From: Apostichopus japonicus | Lineage: Eukaryota > Echinodermata > Holothuroidea > Aspidochirotida > Stichopodidae | Direction: 5' to 3' | NCBI RefSeq assembly: GCF_037975245.1 | Contig: NC_092567.1 | Span: 2,021,714 to 2,085,713 of the forward strand | Length of the DNA: 64,000 nt | In this document: positions 42,099 to 54,894 of the stretch, in pieces | How the letters are laid out: each line of letters begins with the position of its first letter | Numbering within the stretch: position 1 is the stretch's first letter | Notes under the pieces: generated by a model | Database searches by the model: none | Seen by the model: only the letters and a program-made list of their open reading frames with translations | What the model was told of the DNA's origin: nothing | Position numbers and translations under genes: made by a program

Positions 42099-43916
42099 GT
42101 GGTGTTAATATAACTTTTTCATCTAACTTTGGGTAACATACTCTAGTTTTAAACAACTTAGTCCGACGAATCCTCCCTTGCTCCCACCGCCTTGAAACAA
42201 TGGAACTACGAGCCGCTAGTTTTCTGCCTTTCAGGAGAAATACTTCATCACGTCAACTTATCCGTCGCATGCATGGTGAATAAACACACCCAATTTCCCT
42301 TAGTAAAATTTCGTAAATACAGTGCGTTATGTAGCAGTAATACACCTTAGCTGCAAGTGTACGCTGACGTCGTATTTGAAAATAATTTAAATGAGACCTA
42401 CGAGGAAAGATAAAACGTGCCTTGAAATCAGCTTTTATGTTCAATCTGAACAAACGTTGACATTATACTAAACGCCCATAACAATATTACTTGTTAGCTG
42501 GATAAGTCAGACATATAACGTAACAAATTGAATTAAAAAGCAAAATAGAACCTCCTTAGTTGGTGTTATATGTGTCAATTTTTTGTAAATGTGCTTAGGC
42601 AACGACATGTTAATGATCAATGTTTTCATTTATTTTCCAAAATAAACTTTCATGTAGAGGAAAAAATATGTATAATTGTAACTCATTGCTAGCTCATTTG
42701 ACTAACATTAGAAAGGTTTTGTACAATATTCAGAAATTGGCTTTCATTTTGCAAAAAAAAAACAGACTAAAAACCACCGTAAAGAAATTAACTGTACCAG
42801 GTTGTGCTAATAAATAGTAAATTAATTGAGATATGAACCAGCGTAAACCATCTCGAAATCTTACTTGAGGCTTTGAACTGACACACATTTGGGAAGTATA
42901 TTGATCAATAAATGTATTTTTTTAGTTTATGTTGGAAGAGAGTCAACTCTCATGCACGCAGCTTTATCCAAATCACTATAGTGTCGTTAGCTACATACGC
43001 CATTGCTATCATGTCTTTTATATAAGCGGACCCGAAGTGGAACTTGATTGATGCACCCCTCCTACATGTAATCCACTCTGTAATGGATTACGGTATGACG
43101 TCATCACTCAGTCACTAAAACATCAACCGTTCATTACTACTAGTTTCCTTATATGTCATATAACAACAGTTCGCTACCAGATAGTGATTTTATGACACAG
43201 TGTATATGCTCTCGTTTCACCATAATTCATGATGCTATCACCCAACGGATACCCTCCTAAACCATCCCCAACTCCTCCCCGACCCCAGGGAATGATTTTA
43301 TTATATTAAAAAATACCGGAATAGAGATTTATGGTAGATTTGAGTATATACTTCTACAGTTAGCCCTTTGAGTGTAGAGAAAACTGTTACCCTATAAAAG
43401 TGAGATTACAAATGTTTATTTTTTTATATCAGTTCCTTTCACGGTTAATAAACTGTGGAAAAAATGTCAGGGAGAAATTAATGAACAAAGGATTTTCTAC
43501 AAGAAATTTAAAATATCTTCTTGATACTTTTTGAATTGCTCACGAATTATGATATGCACTACAGCAGAGTGAAATAAAATAATCATGAAGCATCTGCCGG
43601 TGGGAGGGGGGGGGGGGCGGATTGACAGTTTAAAAGTTATATTCCAATATTGTGTGAGGCTTGTAACACACCATAACACCTGACTAAACTTATTTTAAAG
43701 TCTATCCGTTTCTTTGTTTATCATTTCTTTGACTGTGTGTGCGGAAGGAAGATTATTTTGGCCGCATCTAAACTTGACATTGAGAACAGTGCTATCACCA
43801 GTACGAGGCATAAACTTGTAACTGGCCTATCTGAATTCCCTGTTCGATACACGACAATGATAAATCTTTCCCCCTGATGAAAAAGAAAGTCTAATACTCT
43901 TTTGTCCAGGCGCGTA
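42099..43916. other. No gene recognised
   Basis: Unstructured AT-rich DNA. It holds a CRE palindrome at 43096 and a G run near 43608. Confidence 0.5.
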
Positions 43917-44205
43917 GCCAGGAATTTGCCAAGGGAGGGACGAAACTGTAGATTCGGCATTGCAAACTATCTAAGCGTAGCGCCACCATGATTGGCGCGA
44001 AGCGTACAAGAAAATTTTGGCTGTAAATGCCTCCCAGATCGCCGGAAATGGCACTACCCATGCCTTGTAAGTTGCATCTTAGCATTTTCTCTTTTGAAGA
44101 TACTAGCGATATCATAAAAACCTTTAAAAATTTTGTAAAAAAATATGCTCAAGGGTGGGGGGAGCGGCTACCCCCTTCGCCCCCCCCCCCTTGGCTACTC
44201 ACCTG
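43917..44205. mobile_element. hAT-like short TIR element, 289 bp
   Basis: Left end CAGGCGCGTAGCCA; right end, reverse-complemented, CAGGTGAGTAGCCA. Flanking 8-mers CTTTTGTC (43909-43916) and CTTTTGTT (44206-44213) match at 7 of 8 positions, fitting a hAT target-site duplication. It carries the shared palindrome (ctaagcgtagcgccaccatg / attggcgcgaagcgtacaag) and a subterminal run of C's. No ORF for a transposase. Confidence 0.85.
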
Positions 44206-44307
44206 CTTTTGTTTTATTTCTTTGTTCAACATTAATTAATACCTCTTTGTTTGTTATTAACATTACCGTTACTAATTAACAGGAATATGAATATTTGTCT
44301 CTCTTAC

Positions 44308-44343
44308 CTCTTCTCCTGGAAGATTGCCCAGTCCGTCACAGGC
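44308..44343 (-). CDS. Candidate 36-base exon, minus strand
   Basis: Acceptor cctttcag and donor gtaaga bound exactly 12 codons. Phase 0 reads ACDGLGNLPGEE; phase-shifted by one it reads PVTDWAIFQEK; the third frame has a stop. Phase 0 matches the exit of 48622-48683. Both splice sites are good, but the exon is too short to judge its coding nature. Confidence 0.3.
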
Positions 44344-44628
44344 CTGAAAGGAAGAGAAATATTATATTTCATTAGATTTTGAAATGGAATTTCAGGAAAA
44401 TATAATATGGCGAAGCAAACAATGTATAAGTTAGAATGATATCTCTTCAAAAATATCGCAGTAAATTATTCCTGGCAGGTAAACACACATATGCATTGAA
44501 CACACTAAAGTCAATAAAGGAGACAGACTCGTCAATGTAAGATGCACGGACTTAATAACATTAATATAAACATCAGCTTTGAAGGGAAGACATACTGTAG
44601 TTAGTTTTAAACCCGTCATCAAACACTG

Positions 44629-44680
44629 AGTGACGTCATCAAACACTGAGTGACGTCATCAAACATTGAGTGACGTCATA
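44629..44680. promoter_or_regulatory. 20-bp tandem repeat carrying three CRE palindromes
   Basis: The unit gtcatcaaacactgagtgac is repeated, placing perfect TGACGTCA sites at 44631, 44651 and 44671. TGACGTCA is the consensus site for CREB/ATF bZIP factors (established). Regular 20-bp spacing puts the sites on roughly the same DNA face. Whether it is functional or just a minisatellite cannot be told from sequence. Confidence 0.5.
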
Positions 44681-45249
44681 ATGACCAACTTCTCACTGAG
44701 ATGATCAGATGGATACAATGGGCAACAGAGAAGATGACGAGTAGGGAAAAGAGGGCAGTATTTAAAGATAGGCCCCAGAACATCGTTGTCAGAAAAGAAC
44801 AAATCCTTGCTTAGTCCACAAAGCAGCATATTGGTAACAACCCCCCCCCCCCCCCTTCGTCTAAGATGGTCTGTTTCTATCGTATTGTTAGTAGTGTAAA
44901 GATATCCATCAAAGTTTTGGAAATGTAGTTGTCTGGTCAAAATATACAAATAAGAGACACAGTGGGATAATTAAATAGATATGTTAACAATTTAAACATT
45001 TCACTAAATATAATAAACCTTGCACAAATTTGTTTCATTTCTAAATTTACCCTGTCTATGTATGTTCAATTGGAAGTTTGTACATGCGCACAAAAGACGT
45101 TTCTTGATAGTTAAATAAAATCTTAAGTTTAACACCTTTGGTTGAACTTTAATGCAGTCACCTCTAGTTTGATTTTCCTTGCATGTTAAAATACATCTAG
45201 TTGATGAAATCTCCCTAAATAAAACACACTTGTTTCTTTGTTTCAAGTT
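44681..45249. other. No gene recognised
   Basis: Contains a C run (about 44841-44855). Nothing else is supportable. Confidence 0.5.
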
Positions 45250-47230
45250 AAAACCAGAGCTGCCGTTTCATTTATAAGCCTACTTGGACCCACATATTTA
45301 TGTCAGTCACTCTAATCTAAATAACTTATAACATATAATCAATAGGAATCCCTCAAATCCCATTGCAACTGACACTATTAGAACGAGTAACATTTACTAT
45401 AACTTTGCTGCGTACAGTGACGTCACAACGTTAAGATTCTAGAGATGAAAATTATGCATCGATATTTTCACCAATAAAACATTTTTGACTGATTAGTTGT
45501 GATGCTTTTTAACAAAATTCAGAAGCAATATACGGCACGGGCTTAAAATATATTTATATCCGTGACGTAGTATCTTGAAACAAAAACTTATTCATGTGCG
45601 TGCTCATTTTCAACATTGTGTTCGTATACAGCGTCACATAATACGTGTCTACAGTTATTTGGTTACCATGGTATCTAGACAACAGAACGAAGCAGTAGTA
45701 TAATTGCCCGCCACACACTAACTGGTATTATGGTCTTGTTGTGTAAATGTGCGTGGAAAGTGATTAATCACAGCTCCACCGAATCATCGGTAATGATTTA
45801 CACCACAGAGAGAATCTGGTGCCACTAAAACAAAAATATTTGCAAGATCTTCTTCTACAGTTTATTACAAATCCCGAATATAATATTTTCACAAATTACA
45901 AAATAGTCTTCAATCTTCTTTCATTCTATAAATAAACGTATCATCTTTTCCTTCATTTATATCAATCGCCAAAATGTCCAGCATTCACATTCTGGAAAAC
46001 GGTGAGTCGGATGTTCACAAGCAATTTCGTTTATCTATGCACTCCACACACAAATCACTGGCAATGTAAACCCGTTTCTGGTATGATTTCAAAACCATAC
46101 AAAGAACAACAATCTTAAATCGCACTGCTTCGCATCGGTCACCATCCGTTACATTACCAGTTCATCCTCATTTCTGACCATAAACTACAGGTATTTAATG
46201 TCCTATACACATGAGTGTACGTGGAACCGTCGCAGAAACATTAACCTTGATAAATTTGAGTAAATAATTGAGTAAGATTGAACTTAGAAGAACGGATAGC
46301 AAAAGTGTACTTCTGTACTAAATGTTGAAATGCTATGTTCGTTTGTTAGTTATCATACCAATGCTCGTGATTCACTTACAGACTTTTATCTCAAAAAATA
46401 TATTTTAAAGATATGTATTTCTGTTCACTTCCAGATTTTTATAAGTTTGTTTCTATACGTTTGGAATAAACGTGATACAAACGTCTACGTGAGTTTTCCT
46501 GTATTATTTGGCGCCCTCAACTCTCCACCCAATCCTAGACACTAACAATAAGTAATTAATGAGACTGGAAGGTATGGATGTGGCAATCAACTATCCTATA
46601 CACTTGAAGATAATTCTTAAGATAAATAAGCAATTAGCAGATGACAAATCATGAATATTTAAATCAGATTATCAGTTACCGACTAAACCGTTGTTGGAAC
46701 AACTCCACCCACCCTCCCCGTCGTCGAATGTATGTATTTTGGTGTCTGTTCTAAACACGAGGGAAATAATACGAATATTTGTCTTAGATTAATATTTTAT
46801 CAAGTGAGTGCATATATTTTAGTTACCGTGGTATCCGTACAAGATAACAACAAAGCGGGTTGGTAGAGCTACACATATATAATACAGAGTTTCTTTCTGT
46901 TTTCTAATATATTCCCATTTTACACAAATACAATTATTCACCCCCAAGAAAAAAGGGAAAAAAGGAGAAAAAAAGAAGAGTATTAGATCGGAACCCTTGA
47001 AATGTCATTAATAAAAATAGCTCCTCTTCCCTTCATATATACAAATGGCCATGACAAGCATTACCATTCAGAAGAATATATTAGAGTTTATTAGTTTCAA
47101 ATAAAAACCAGACCCGTCCTTCCATTATATCTATAGGCCTGCTTGGACCCACACACTTATGTCAGTAACGTATACACTAATCTGGATAAATCATAATTTA
47201 AGCAAGTGATCCTTTAAATCCCCTGGAGCT
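45250..47230. repeat. Diverged segmental duplication; includes a start-exon-like site at 45974
   Basis: Blocks near 45250-45400 (gcctacttggacccacat, tatgtcagt) and 45650-46010 (ggttaccatggtat, cttcatttatat, accattcagaa-like) recur at 47100-47230 and 46810-47090. This indicates an old, rearranged duplication. Within it, 45974 has gccaaaATG followed by SSIHILEN and donor gtgagt, with tataaata about 45 bases upstream. The other copy (47046) has lost this layout. It could be a first exon but has no partner. Confidence 0.35.
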
Positions 47231-48621
47231 TTCTAAGCAACACAGTTAATTTATTAGCAAGATTTAATTCACAAGGAAGAATACCATAATAGATATTTTA
47301 AAGTTCTGTATATTGTGTTGTTTTTGCTACAATCTGCTGGTAACAAACTTAGCCGTAAAAGGAAAGATAAGGACCTTGAAAACTTAATATTACTTTATTT
47401 CACCAAAATCACACCAGGGAAGATCAGAGTAGGCAGAGATATTAAAGGTTTGGAAACAAACAAATAAAACATTACCATAAATTTGTGGGACAAACTGTTG
47501 TCTGAATCTGATTAAACGATAAATACCTCACTAGTATAAGTAGCAGTCGTGTGGTTGTACCAACATACCTAGATCTCTTAATTAGTTGCAGGGCTATCCA
47601 GTTATGAGTGAATATTATATGGATTGGTCAACGTTATAACCTATTACGTAGCATGCAGCTTTATTTAATGTTAGTAAAACCTAAACGCATTGACTTAATT
47701 CTCAACATTATTTGAGTTAAACACTATGAAAGTATAGAAATCAACTTAAAATAAGTTTTTAGAGTCAAATTCTACATACGTATGTTCCTATTACTAACTT
47801 CCAAATTTTCCCCATCTCCATCCTGTGCATTTGACCAATTCGCAAAGTACCATAGAAATGGTTAAATCTAATTTGATTAGTAATTACTTGAATCAAGACC
47901 AACAATTTAAGTAATACATCAGTGAGTGTTATAATGCTCCATGGAAGACATACGTCTCACACCATCAGAAACAACTAAAAACCTAAACATGACTAGTTAA
48001 AACCAGGGAGCTGCTACAGTAAGATACAGGGTCAGTTAAACGGACTGTTACGACTGTTGTTATGTGTTATGATGAACAATTACACAGAAATTACAAGAAC
48101 ATACCTGTTCAATATGATTTATAACATTCTACTGTTTCATCTCAAAATAAACGTGAAGTTTATTGGATGCAAATTCACAACCTCGAATATTAATAAAACA
48201 GTATGTGTCAAAGACGATTGTACAATATATAGCAAACTTGTCCAAAAGTCAATCTTTTAGCTATAGCTATATGTTTGAAATATCAAACTGACATGGAAAT
48301 TGTACGGGTGTGTCAATATAGAACTAATGAGATTCATTTACACCATGTTCGCACGCAAGATTCCATCCGCTCTATTCACAACCAATAACCCCCCCCCCCC
48401 CCCCTTGGAAGTAGGAGCGGGAAGATGTCTTAAAATTCTTTCTTTACGTCAGAACTTTTAATATTACCAGCACCACGTAAACTTCACATATAATGTATCA
48501 CTACATTGATTTATTTACACTTACTGAGGACTGAAACAGTGCTAGGGCAGCATAACGCAAATAAGCTGACCAGACTTGCATTATGAGCAAAAGCTGAATG
48601 AAAGGTGATCAAACAATTTAC
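47231..48621. other. No gene recognised
   Basis: AT-rich DNA with a C run at about 48390-48404. A 17-base word ccagggagctgctacag at 48003 is shared with the hairpin of the element at 55847-56752. Confidence 0.5.
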
Positions 48622-48683
48622 CTGCCATTGACCGGTTTGTAGATTCAGACGACGACACTTTCCATAGTCGATAAAATTCCAAA
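48622..48683 (-). CDS. Candidate internal exon, minus strand
   Basis: Acceptor gttcttcatcag and donor gtaaat bound 62 bases. Taking two bases at entry it reads WNFIDYGKCRRLNLQTGQWQ and leaves phase 0; a second frame is also open, the third has a stop. Entry phase matches the exit of 59850-59926, exit matches 44308-44343. The composition (Trp, Cys, Tyr, Gly) is protein-like, possibly extracellular. The family is not recognised. Confidence 0.35.
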
Positions 48684-49566
48684 CTGATGAAGAACACAAA
48701 AGAGAGATATGTAAATGATAAATGCATACTTAATCTTTGTTGGTCTGTAATGAAATCATAAACATTATATTCACGAGATTTATGCTGGCTCTCGATGATA
48801 ACTTCATATTAGCTGAGTGATCAATCTAGTTGATTCCTTAAGTTTGATCTAATTAGTTTACTATCATGATCATATCAGTAATATAGCTGATCAGTTTACA
48901 ATCCTTACATCTCAGTAAGATTACCGATCAGTTTACTATTATTATCATCTCGGTTTTATATCTAATCAGTTAACGACTATTATCATCTTAGTTATGAAAC
49001 CAATCAAGTTAGAATTATTATCATCTCATTAACATATCTGATCGATAATACAATTATCCTAAATGAAAGCATATGCTCCCTTTCAAACAGAATCTAATCT
49101 CGGACTAAATTAAACAACCAAATTATGATAGTCGAGTATTCGATGCTCAGATCAAGAATAATAATCCATGAGACGATGAACAGATCAGACACCCAATATC
49201 AGTGACGTCATCATAAACCTCGAGAGCCATAATTAAACAATGTTTAAAAACAATTGTTAAAAGATGAAAAGGGAATTAGTTTAATAGCAAATTTGAAGTT
49301 AAATTATGTATGTAAAAGAATAAACAAAACATTTTCATAACCACGTAGCCAGTCTCCATGTAAGAGGACTGCTGGATCTAAGGGCATTCCAGTTCGGCAA
49401 AGGGAGCTTACTTCAGTTTTACACACAGGGTACTTTTGTTTAATGTTCTTCAAACTGTACTAAGATAAATGATAGGTGTAGGAACACGGTGCAGGTGATA
49501 GCTGACACCTCGCTTTGCAAAGTGGAAAGGAATCAGGAGTAGGGAGGGGTGGGGTGGGGGCAGGAA
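48684..49566. other. No gene recognised
   Basis: Around 48800-49080 loosely repeated words (atcatctcagt, tgatcagtt) suggest a very degraded ~60-bp tandem repeat. Nothing else is supportable. Confidence 0.4.
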
Positions 49567-49957
49567 CAGTGGCGGAGCTAGGGTTATTGGTCAGGGGGGC
49601 AAGAATGGTCTGTAGGGGCGCTTTCGACACTATCTAAGCGGAGCGCCACCACAGGTTGGCGCGGAACGTACAGACATTTTTTGAGTAAAGATACTCCCTA
49701 GATCGCCGGAAATGACCTTTTCCGGGCCTTGCTTATTTGCAGATAAACGAAGAATAAATAGGTGTTATCGCCATTTTGTCAGAAAATTACACCAACAAAA
49801 TGTGACAAATGTCAATAGGTATTTGAGAGCGCAATAAAAAAGTCAATAATCGTGAATAAGTAAAAAGTGGTAAAAAGCTAAAAAGGGCGCCAGCAGTCCA
49901 TTTGAGTCCGTCAGGGAGGGCATCCGCCCCTCTGACTGTATGGACGCTCCGCCACTG
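49567..49957. mobile_element. hAT-like TIR element, 391 bp
   Basis: Both ends start CAGTGGCGGAGC (right end reverse-complemented). Flanking 8-mers GGCAGGAA (49559-49566) and GGCAGGAT (49958-49965) match at 7 of 8, as expected for hAT. It contains the shared palindrome (ctaagcggagcgccaccac / ggttggcgcggaacgtac). Its right ~230 bp is about 90% identical, in the opposite orientation, to the left part of the element at 55615-56915. Non-autonomous. Confidence 0.9.
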
Positions 49958-50712
49958 GGCAGGATTACGTTATGAGAGTGTCAGAAATGAAGTCCAAATA
50001 TCGACGGATTAGAATATTCTAAATAATTCACAAACTGACTTTGACTTTAACTACATCGTCTCTGAATCTCTCTCTTAGCTGTTATCACGAGATAATTTAG
50101 TAGCTATTATATACACATCTGTCTAAAATAGTAAAACAATTAATTGATTGGGGCAAACTGTTTACTCTAACTACTTATGTCTTTGAGACTGATCAATGAT
50201 GACATCATCAGCAGTGACGTCACTCCACCATTAACAATGGGAATCTCGATGTGTCCTTTAAACACAGAACAATGAACGAGGGTACAATGTGTACGAGTCC
50301 GAGAAAGAATGTTGAGGGTGGAGATAGAGAGGTTTGTATGTATTTACATTATACTATTAATTAATTTAAATAATGAATTTACGTAGAATCTTAGTATAGA
50401 TGTGTTATTATTGTACAGGGAAATGAAACATTTGATTGCTCGTGATGTTTGCAAAGCTACCCGGTTTCAAGATATTCAGCTTTATATTACAACGCATTAG
50501 TGACGTCATCAAAGATCATGAAAACCACTAATTTATATATTGATGATAGAAAAAGACTGAGTTAATTTATAGAGCTACAAGACTAGACAAATTATCATTA
50601 TAATCACGTGATCACAATTCCGATGTCCTTAGAGTATGTCAGTTGTGTAAGCTAAGGTTTAAACTGTAAATAGTAAGACTAAATACATCAATCTCTCTAT
50701 TTTTCCCTTACA
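49958..50712. other. No gene recognised
   Basis: Carries two CRE palindromes (50215, 50501). No exon is supportable. Confidence 0.5.
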
Positions 50713-52014
50713 TGCACCGGACAGATACCCCCCAGACAATTATCCCCGGACGATTACCCACCCCCAGTCCATAACCCCCCGAACGATTAACCACCGGACA
50801 ATACCCCCCCCGACAAATACCACCCGGACAATCCCCCCCCCCAGGACAACTACCACCCGGACAGATACCCCCCGAACAATAACCCCCGAGGACACAAAAA
50901 AACCCGGACAACTACCCACCCGGACAAATACGTCCTCGGACGAATACCTCCTAGACAATTACCCCCGGATAAATACCCCCGGACGAATATCCCCCTGGAC
51001 ATATGCCGTTAATTATATGGGACGGATGTAGCGACGGATACGGTGTTCTTTTTTTAGAGTTTAGTTTCCCGCGGGCCTCAACATATACCCTGGTCCCTCG
51101 GGCAACTACGAGCGCATATTTACAATTGGATCAGGGTGCCGGTTAAACCAGTGAGTTGTTATGGAACAAATCCCTGGTTAAACTGGCACCACTAGGGTCG
51201 TCGTGTGCCCTGGCACTTTCAAACTCCTCCCGACTTTTTAAAAAGATTCGAGTTTTCCATATATAAGCCCCCAAAACTCCTGGATAGTATTTGACAACGG
51301 ACCGAGGCCCGGGCAAGATAGGTGGGGACGGCGGTTGAAGAAGCACGAGGGGGAGGGGGGGGCGGGTTTGGCATTGGTCACTGATGGTAGTAACTTTTAA
51401 TTTACTATTAGTTATAGTGACACTATTCTGTATTATTAATCTCCGCACAATTCCGGCTTATTGCGACTTACCATATTTAAGTTTTCTTCTGAGTAATTTT
51501 ACTTGATGATTTGTTATGTTATGTTAGTTTCTATATAGCGCTTTATATGGCACTATCAAATTTGGTTATATCAGAATAATAATCTGATATATCAGATTAA
51601 GAAAATTTGCTTTCATGGCCCTAATAGGCTTTCGTACCAAGGGGTTCACCAGCTAAAGGTCCGCTTGGTTCACGGGCTCGGGCGGGGGTGGGGGGGGGGA
51701 GGACTTGGGCGTATTCTGGTTTAGTTCGGGTAGTTACCTGGGTAAGGTATCTTTTCGCGGGTACAGTTTTCCCAGAGATAATTGCCGGGGTGGGGGGTAC
51801 TTGTCCGGGGGTAATTGTCGGGGTATTTGTCCTCGGGGGTGTATGTCCGAGGGGTAGTTGTCCCGGGGGTAGTTGTCCTCGCAGGTATACGTCCTCGGGT
51901 TTTTTTTTGTCCGGGGGTTATTGTCAGGGGGGTACTTGTCCCGGGGGTATTAGTCCGAGGGGTATATGTCCGGGGGTATTTGTCCGGGGGGTAGTTGTCC
52001 GGCAACTCTTGCAC
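50713..52014. mobile_element. Foldback-like element: inverted minisatellite arms around a ~780-bp core
   Basis: The left arm (50713-51008) consists of ~17-bp units of the type ggacaattacccccc. The right arm (51790-52014) has the same units on the opposite strand (gtccgggggtatttgtc). The outer borders also match in inverted sense (atgcaccggaca on the left; tgtccgg...gcacgt on the right). Long TIRs made of tandem subrepeats are the defining layout of Foldback/FB-type elements (established for Drosophila). The core contains a ~17-bp inverted pair (ggtgccggttaaaccag near 51136; ctggttaaactggcacc near 51173) but no recognisable transposase. No target-site duplication was identified. Confidence 0.65.
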
Positions 52015-53208
52015 GTAGGAGGAAGGTTAGTATAATCTTACATCGTGTTACTATGACTTGACATGCACAATTATAACACTGAACATTAACACTGTCCAAA
52101 TTTCTAAGAAGTTTCAAGAAACCTACATTAAAGTATATTATCAACATATAAGTGTTGATGGAGACAAAAAACACTTACATGTAAACAACTAAGAATGAAG
52201 ATATAGTATCAATATAAATTATGTTTTGTGTCGTGCGTGGTTAGTCTTTCAGAACATCAATTAGACCGTGACAAAACTACAACACGAACTAAACAGAAAT
52301 ATCAGCAGCAATTGTATACAATTACAATATTTGTTGAATTGAAATAGAACACACCATTGTAACATCTCTTTGTTTCTGTTTGTTTATATTTTCTGATTCC
52401 GGAATTTGAATGCGAGCCTAGATATTGCAGCCGATCTTACACAGATATCATAGTTGCAGTTCGCACTCTATTAGGCCTAAACAAACGGCCGTTTTACCGG
52501 TTCAGATCTCAATCCTGCTATAACTAACTGCTAGTCCCTAGTTTTTCGGTTATGATTCAGTAACAATACTGTTGACGATATGACAAATGCTCATTTCCAT
52601 TAAACTCAAGAAACACTATCTAGTTTGAATAACCACAATTCCTTTTCAGCAGAGACTACCATAGCCTGCAGCATAGTTGCATCATGATAATTTACATGAC
52701 CCAAGCGAAGGATGAAAACTTTCTCTCGAGCATTTTTATTTAATGAGTAAGAACATTCTAGGCATGAGTCGAGTACCCGGATACCCGACCGAACATTCGT
52801 GTACCAGAATCGAAAACACGAAAAACGGGTACCCGTTTTCTGGGGGGGGGGGTGGGGTCTCGTAACTGCTACGCGAGTGCTTTCATGATTTCATGTTTGA
52901 TTAATCAAGACACGCGAATACGTAAGACTATTTTAATGAAATAACTTTCTTGTAGTGTATATGGCTGTTTTAATTGCTTAATAATTCTAGTTTTAGCCAT
53001 TGGTAATGGTTCTTTTTCGTGTATAGATAAAATCACTCAACACCGAAAACGAAAATATTATACCGGTGAACACTACTCGAAATTGAAATCTTTAATCCAT
53101 CGCAATACTATGTTACCTCTTCAAAACATAGCACATACCTTCCAAACAATCGCCGATTTCCAGGTAATTGAAAGTTGTAAACAAGGCTACGCTTGTGTGT
53201 GTGTGTAA
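52015..53208. other. No gene recognised
   Basis: A G run at about 52842-52851. No supportable exon. Confidence 0.5.
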
Positions 53209-53570
53209 AAAACGATGGTTAAGGCAAGATTTTTCCCATTGAATTAGTTTGGTGTTAGGCTAGTTTGTGGTCGAAGATAGCAGTAATAATGAAAGAATTC
53301 CATGGATATTTTAGTTCCAGCTAACTGCCTTAAAATTTAAGCGAATAAGCAGATGGTGAAGGCTAGATTTCCCCATTAGTGTAGACTTAGTGTGGTGTTA
53401 GGCAACCGTGTGGCCGAAGATAGCAGCAACAACGAAATAATTCGGTAAATATTTTAGTGCAAGCTAACCGCGACACAATTTAAGCGAATAATGGTTAGGC
53501 TAGATTTCCATGTTGACTCTTTGTGATTTTAGGGTACCATGTGGTCGGAGATTTGTGGGTATTTTACGCA
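53209..53570. repeat. ~140-bp tandem repeat, about 2.5 units
   Basis: Units start ggttaaggcaagattt (53217), ggtgaaggctagattt (53355) and tggttaggctagattt (53489). They share tggtgttaggc, gaagatagcag and tttaagcgaataa. The last unit is truncated. Similarity is moderate, so it is an old duplication. Confidence 0.8.
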
Positions 53571-54467
53571 ACATAGTTTGCCGAGTGCACGTGTCTTTGA
53601 TGTCATCAAGCAGCTAACTCTGGTAGTCCATAGCAAGTACTTTCCTCTCATAGTTGTAGCTACTGTATACGTTCGTGCTTGCGTAAATATTGGAATTCTC
53701 AAAATTGCTATATTTTTGTTATTCATTTATACATAGAAGGAAATAATGGCAAGGAAATTTAAGGGATGTTAAGATGGATTATAGACGGGATAAAAAACAA
53801 GAATATTCAATGCTCTTTACTAAACTTTATTCCAAATGCGATCGTTTAGCGATTAATCGCTACACGGTCACAGCTGTAATGTATGTTTAATGCAAGTTGA
53901 CTCTGCAGAAATTTATTACGGGAAATCCCGTCTTGGCAACTTTTGACATGCAGGATTTGAAATCATATTGTGGGAATCTCGCAATTCCGCGGCTAATGCG
54001 AACCTTGGATTGTAGTAACAGAAACATTCGCAAGTATTTTTTGGCAAGGTGTTTGTTCATGTCCATTTGCATATTTATTATACATCAAAGGATGACAACT
54101 CAGTTGTTCATAACAACAGGAGTATCGCTTGAAAACGTATATTTCGGAGATGTAATGTAAGGTGGTATAGTGATCTGCCATTTATGTACACTTACATTGT
54201 GTTTGACTAGTGACGTATATACCATTGCAGTAAGACGCACATGTACTGTAGCTATTTAGTAAAATCACCCCACCCCCAACCCCACCCCCCCCCAAAAAAA
54301 GAGATACCATAACAACCAAGAGTAAATAGCACATGAGCAAGAAGCGCGGCGTGAAGTATTTATACCTGCCCTTCTGCACCCGACCACTCTCGCCTGTATT
54401 CGTTTTTTTCTTAGTAACACATTCGTTTGGCTTTAACTCACTTAAACGACTACAATGAATCCTATAA
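53571..54467. other. No gene recognised
   Basis: Overlapping ORFs on both strands at 53539-53736 and 53887-54160 lack splice or domain support. Small palindromes (agcgattaatcgct, acgggaaatcccgt) are present. A C run lies near 54285. Confidence 0.4.
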
Positions 54468-54894
54468 CAGGTGCGTATCCAGGGGGGGGGGGGGCGTTGG
54501 GGGCGCGCGCCCCCCGGGTAAGAAAAAGAGAAGAGAAAAAAAAAGAGAAGAAAAAAGAGGGAAAAAAGAGGGAAAAAAGAGGAGAAGGGGAGGAAGGAAG
54601 GGAAAAGAAAAAGAAGAAAGAGAGAAAAAGGAGAAAAAGAGGGAGTAAAAGCAAAACGCGAAGACACCGGGAAGAGAAAGAGGAACGGTGACATCATTAC
54701 AGCGCTGAACGGTAGCCAGTGACGGATCAATGATTTTGTAAAAGTGTGACTCACCTTACCCCTTACACCGACAACTCCATTTTTTGACGTTTCCATTTTC
54801 CTCTCTCACTAATGATCTATATATATACTATATATGGTCTATCGTAACGCGTGTGTAGAATTGTGTTATGAAACCAACTGTGGCTGGTCTCGAA

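Noticed and set aside
50708-50958. Gly/Val-rich minus-strand ORFs and their plus-strand counterparts near 51688-52035
   Set aside because: They follow the ~17-bp minisatellite arms; glycine-rich appearance is an artefact of the repeat.
54182-54796. 204-codon minus-strand ORF
   Set aside because: Half of it is the Phe/Ser/Pro/Leu translation of the purine-rich tract 54520-54690, and it crosses a transposon end.
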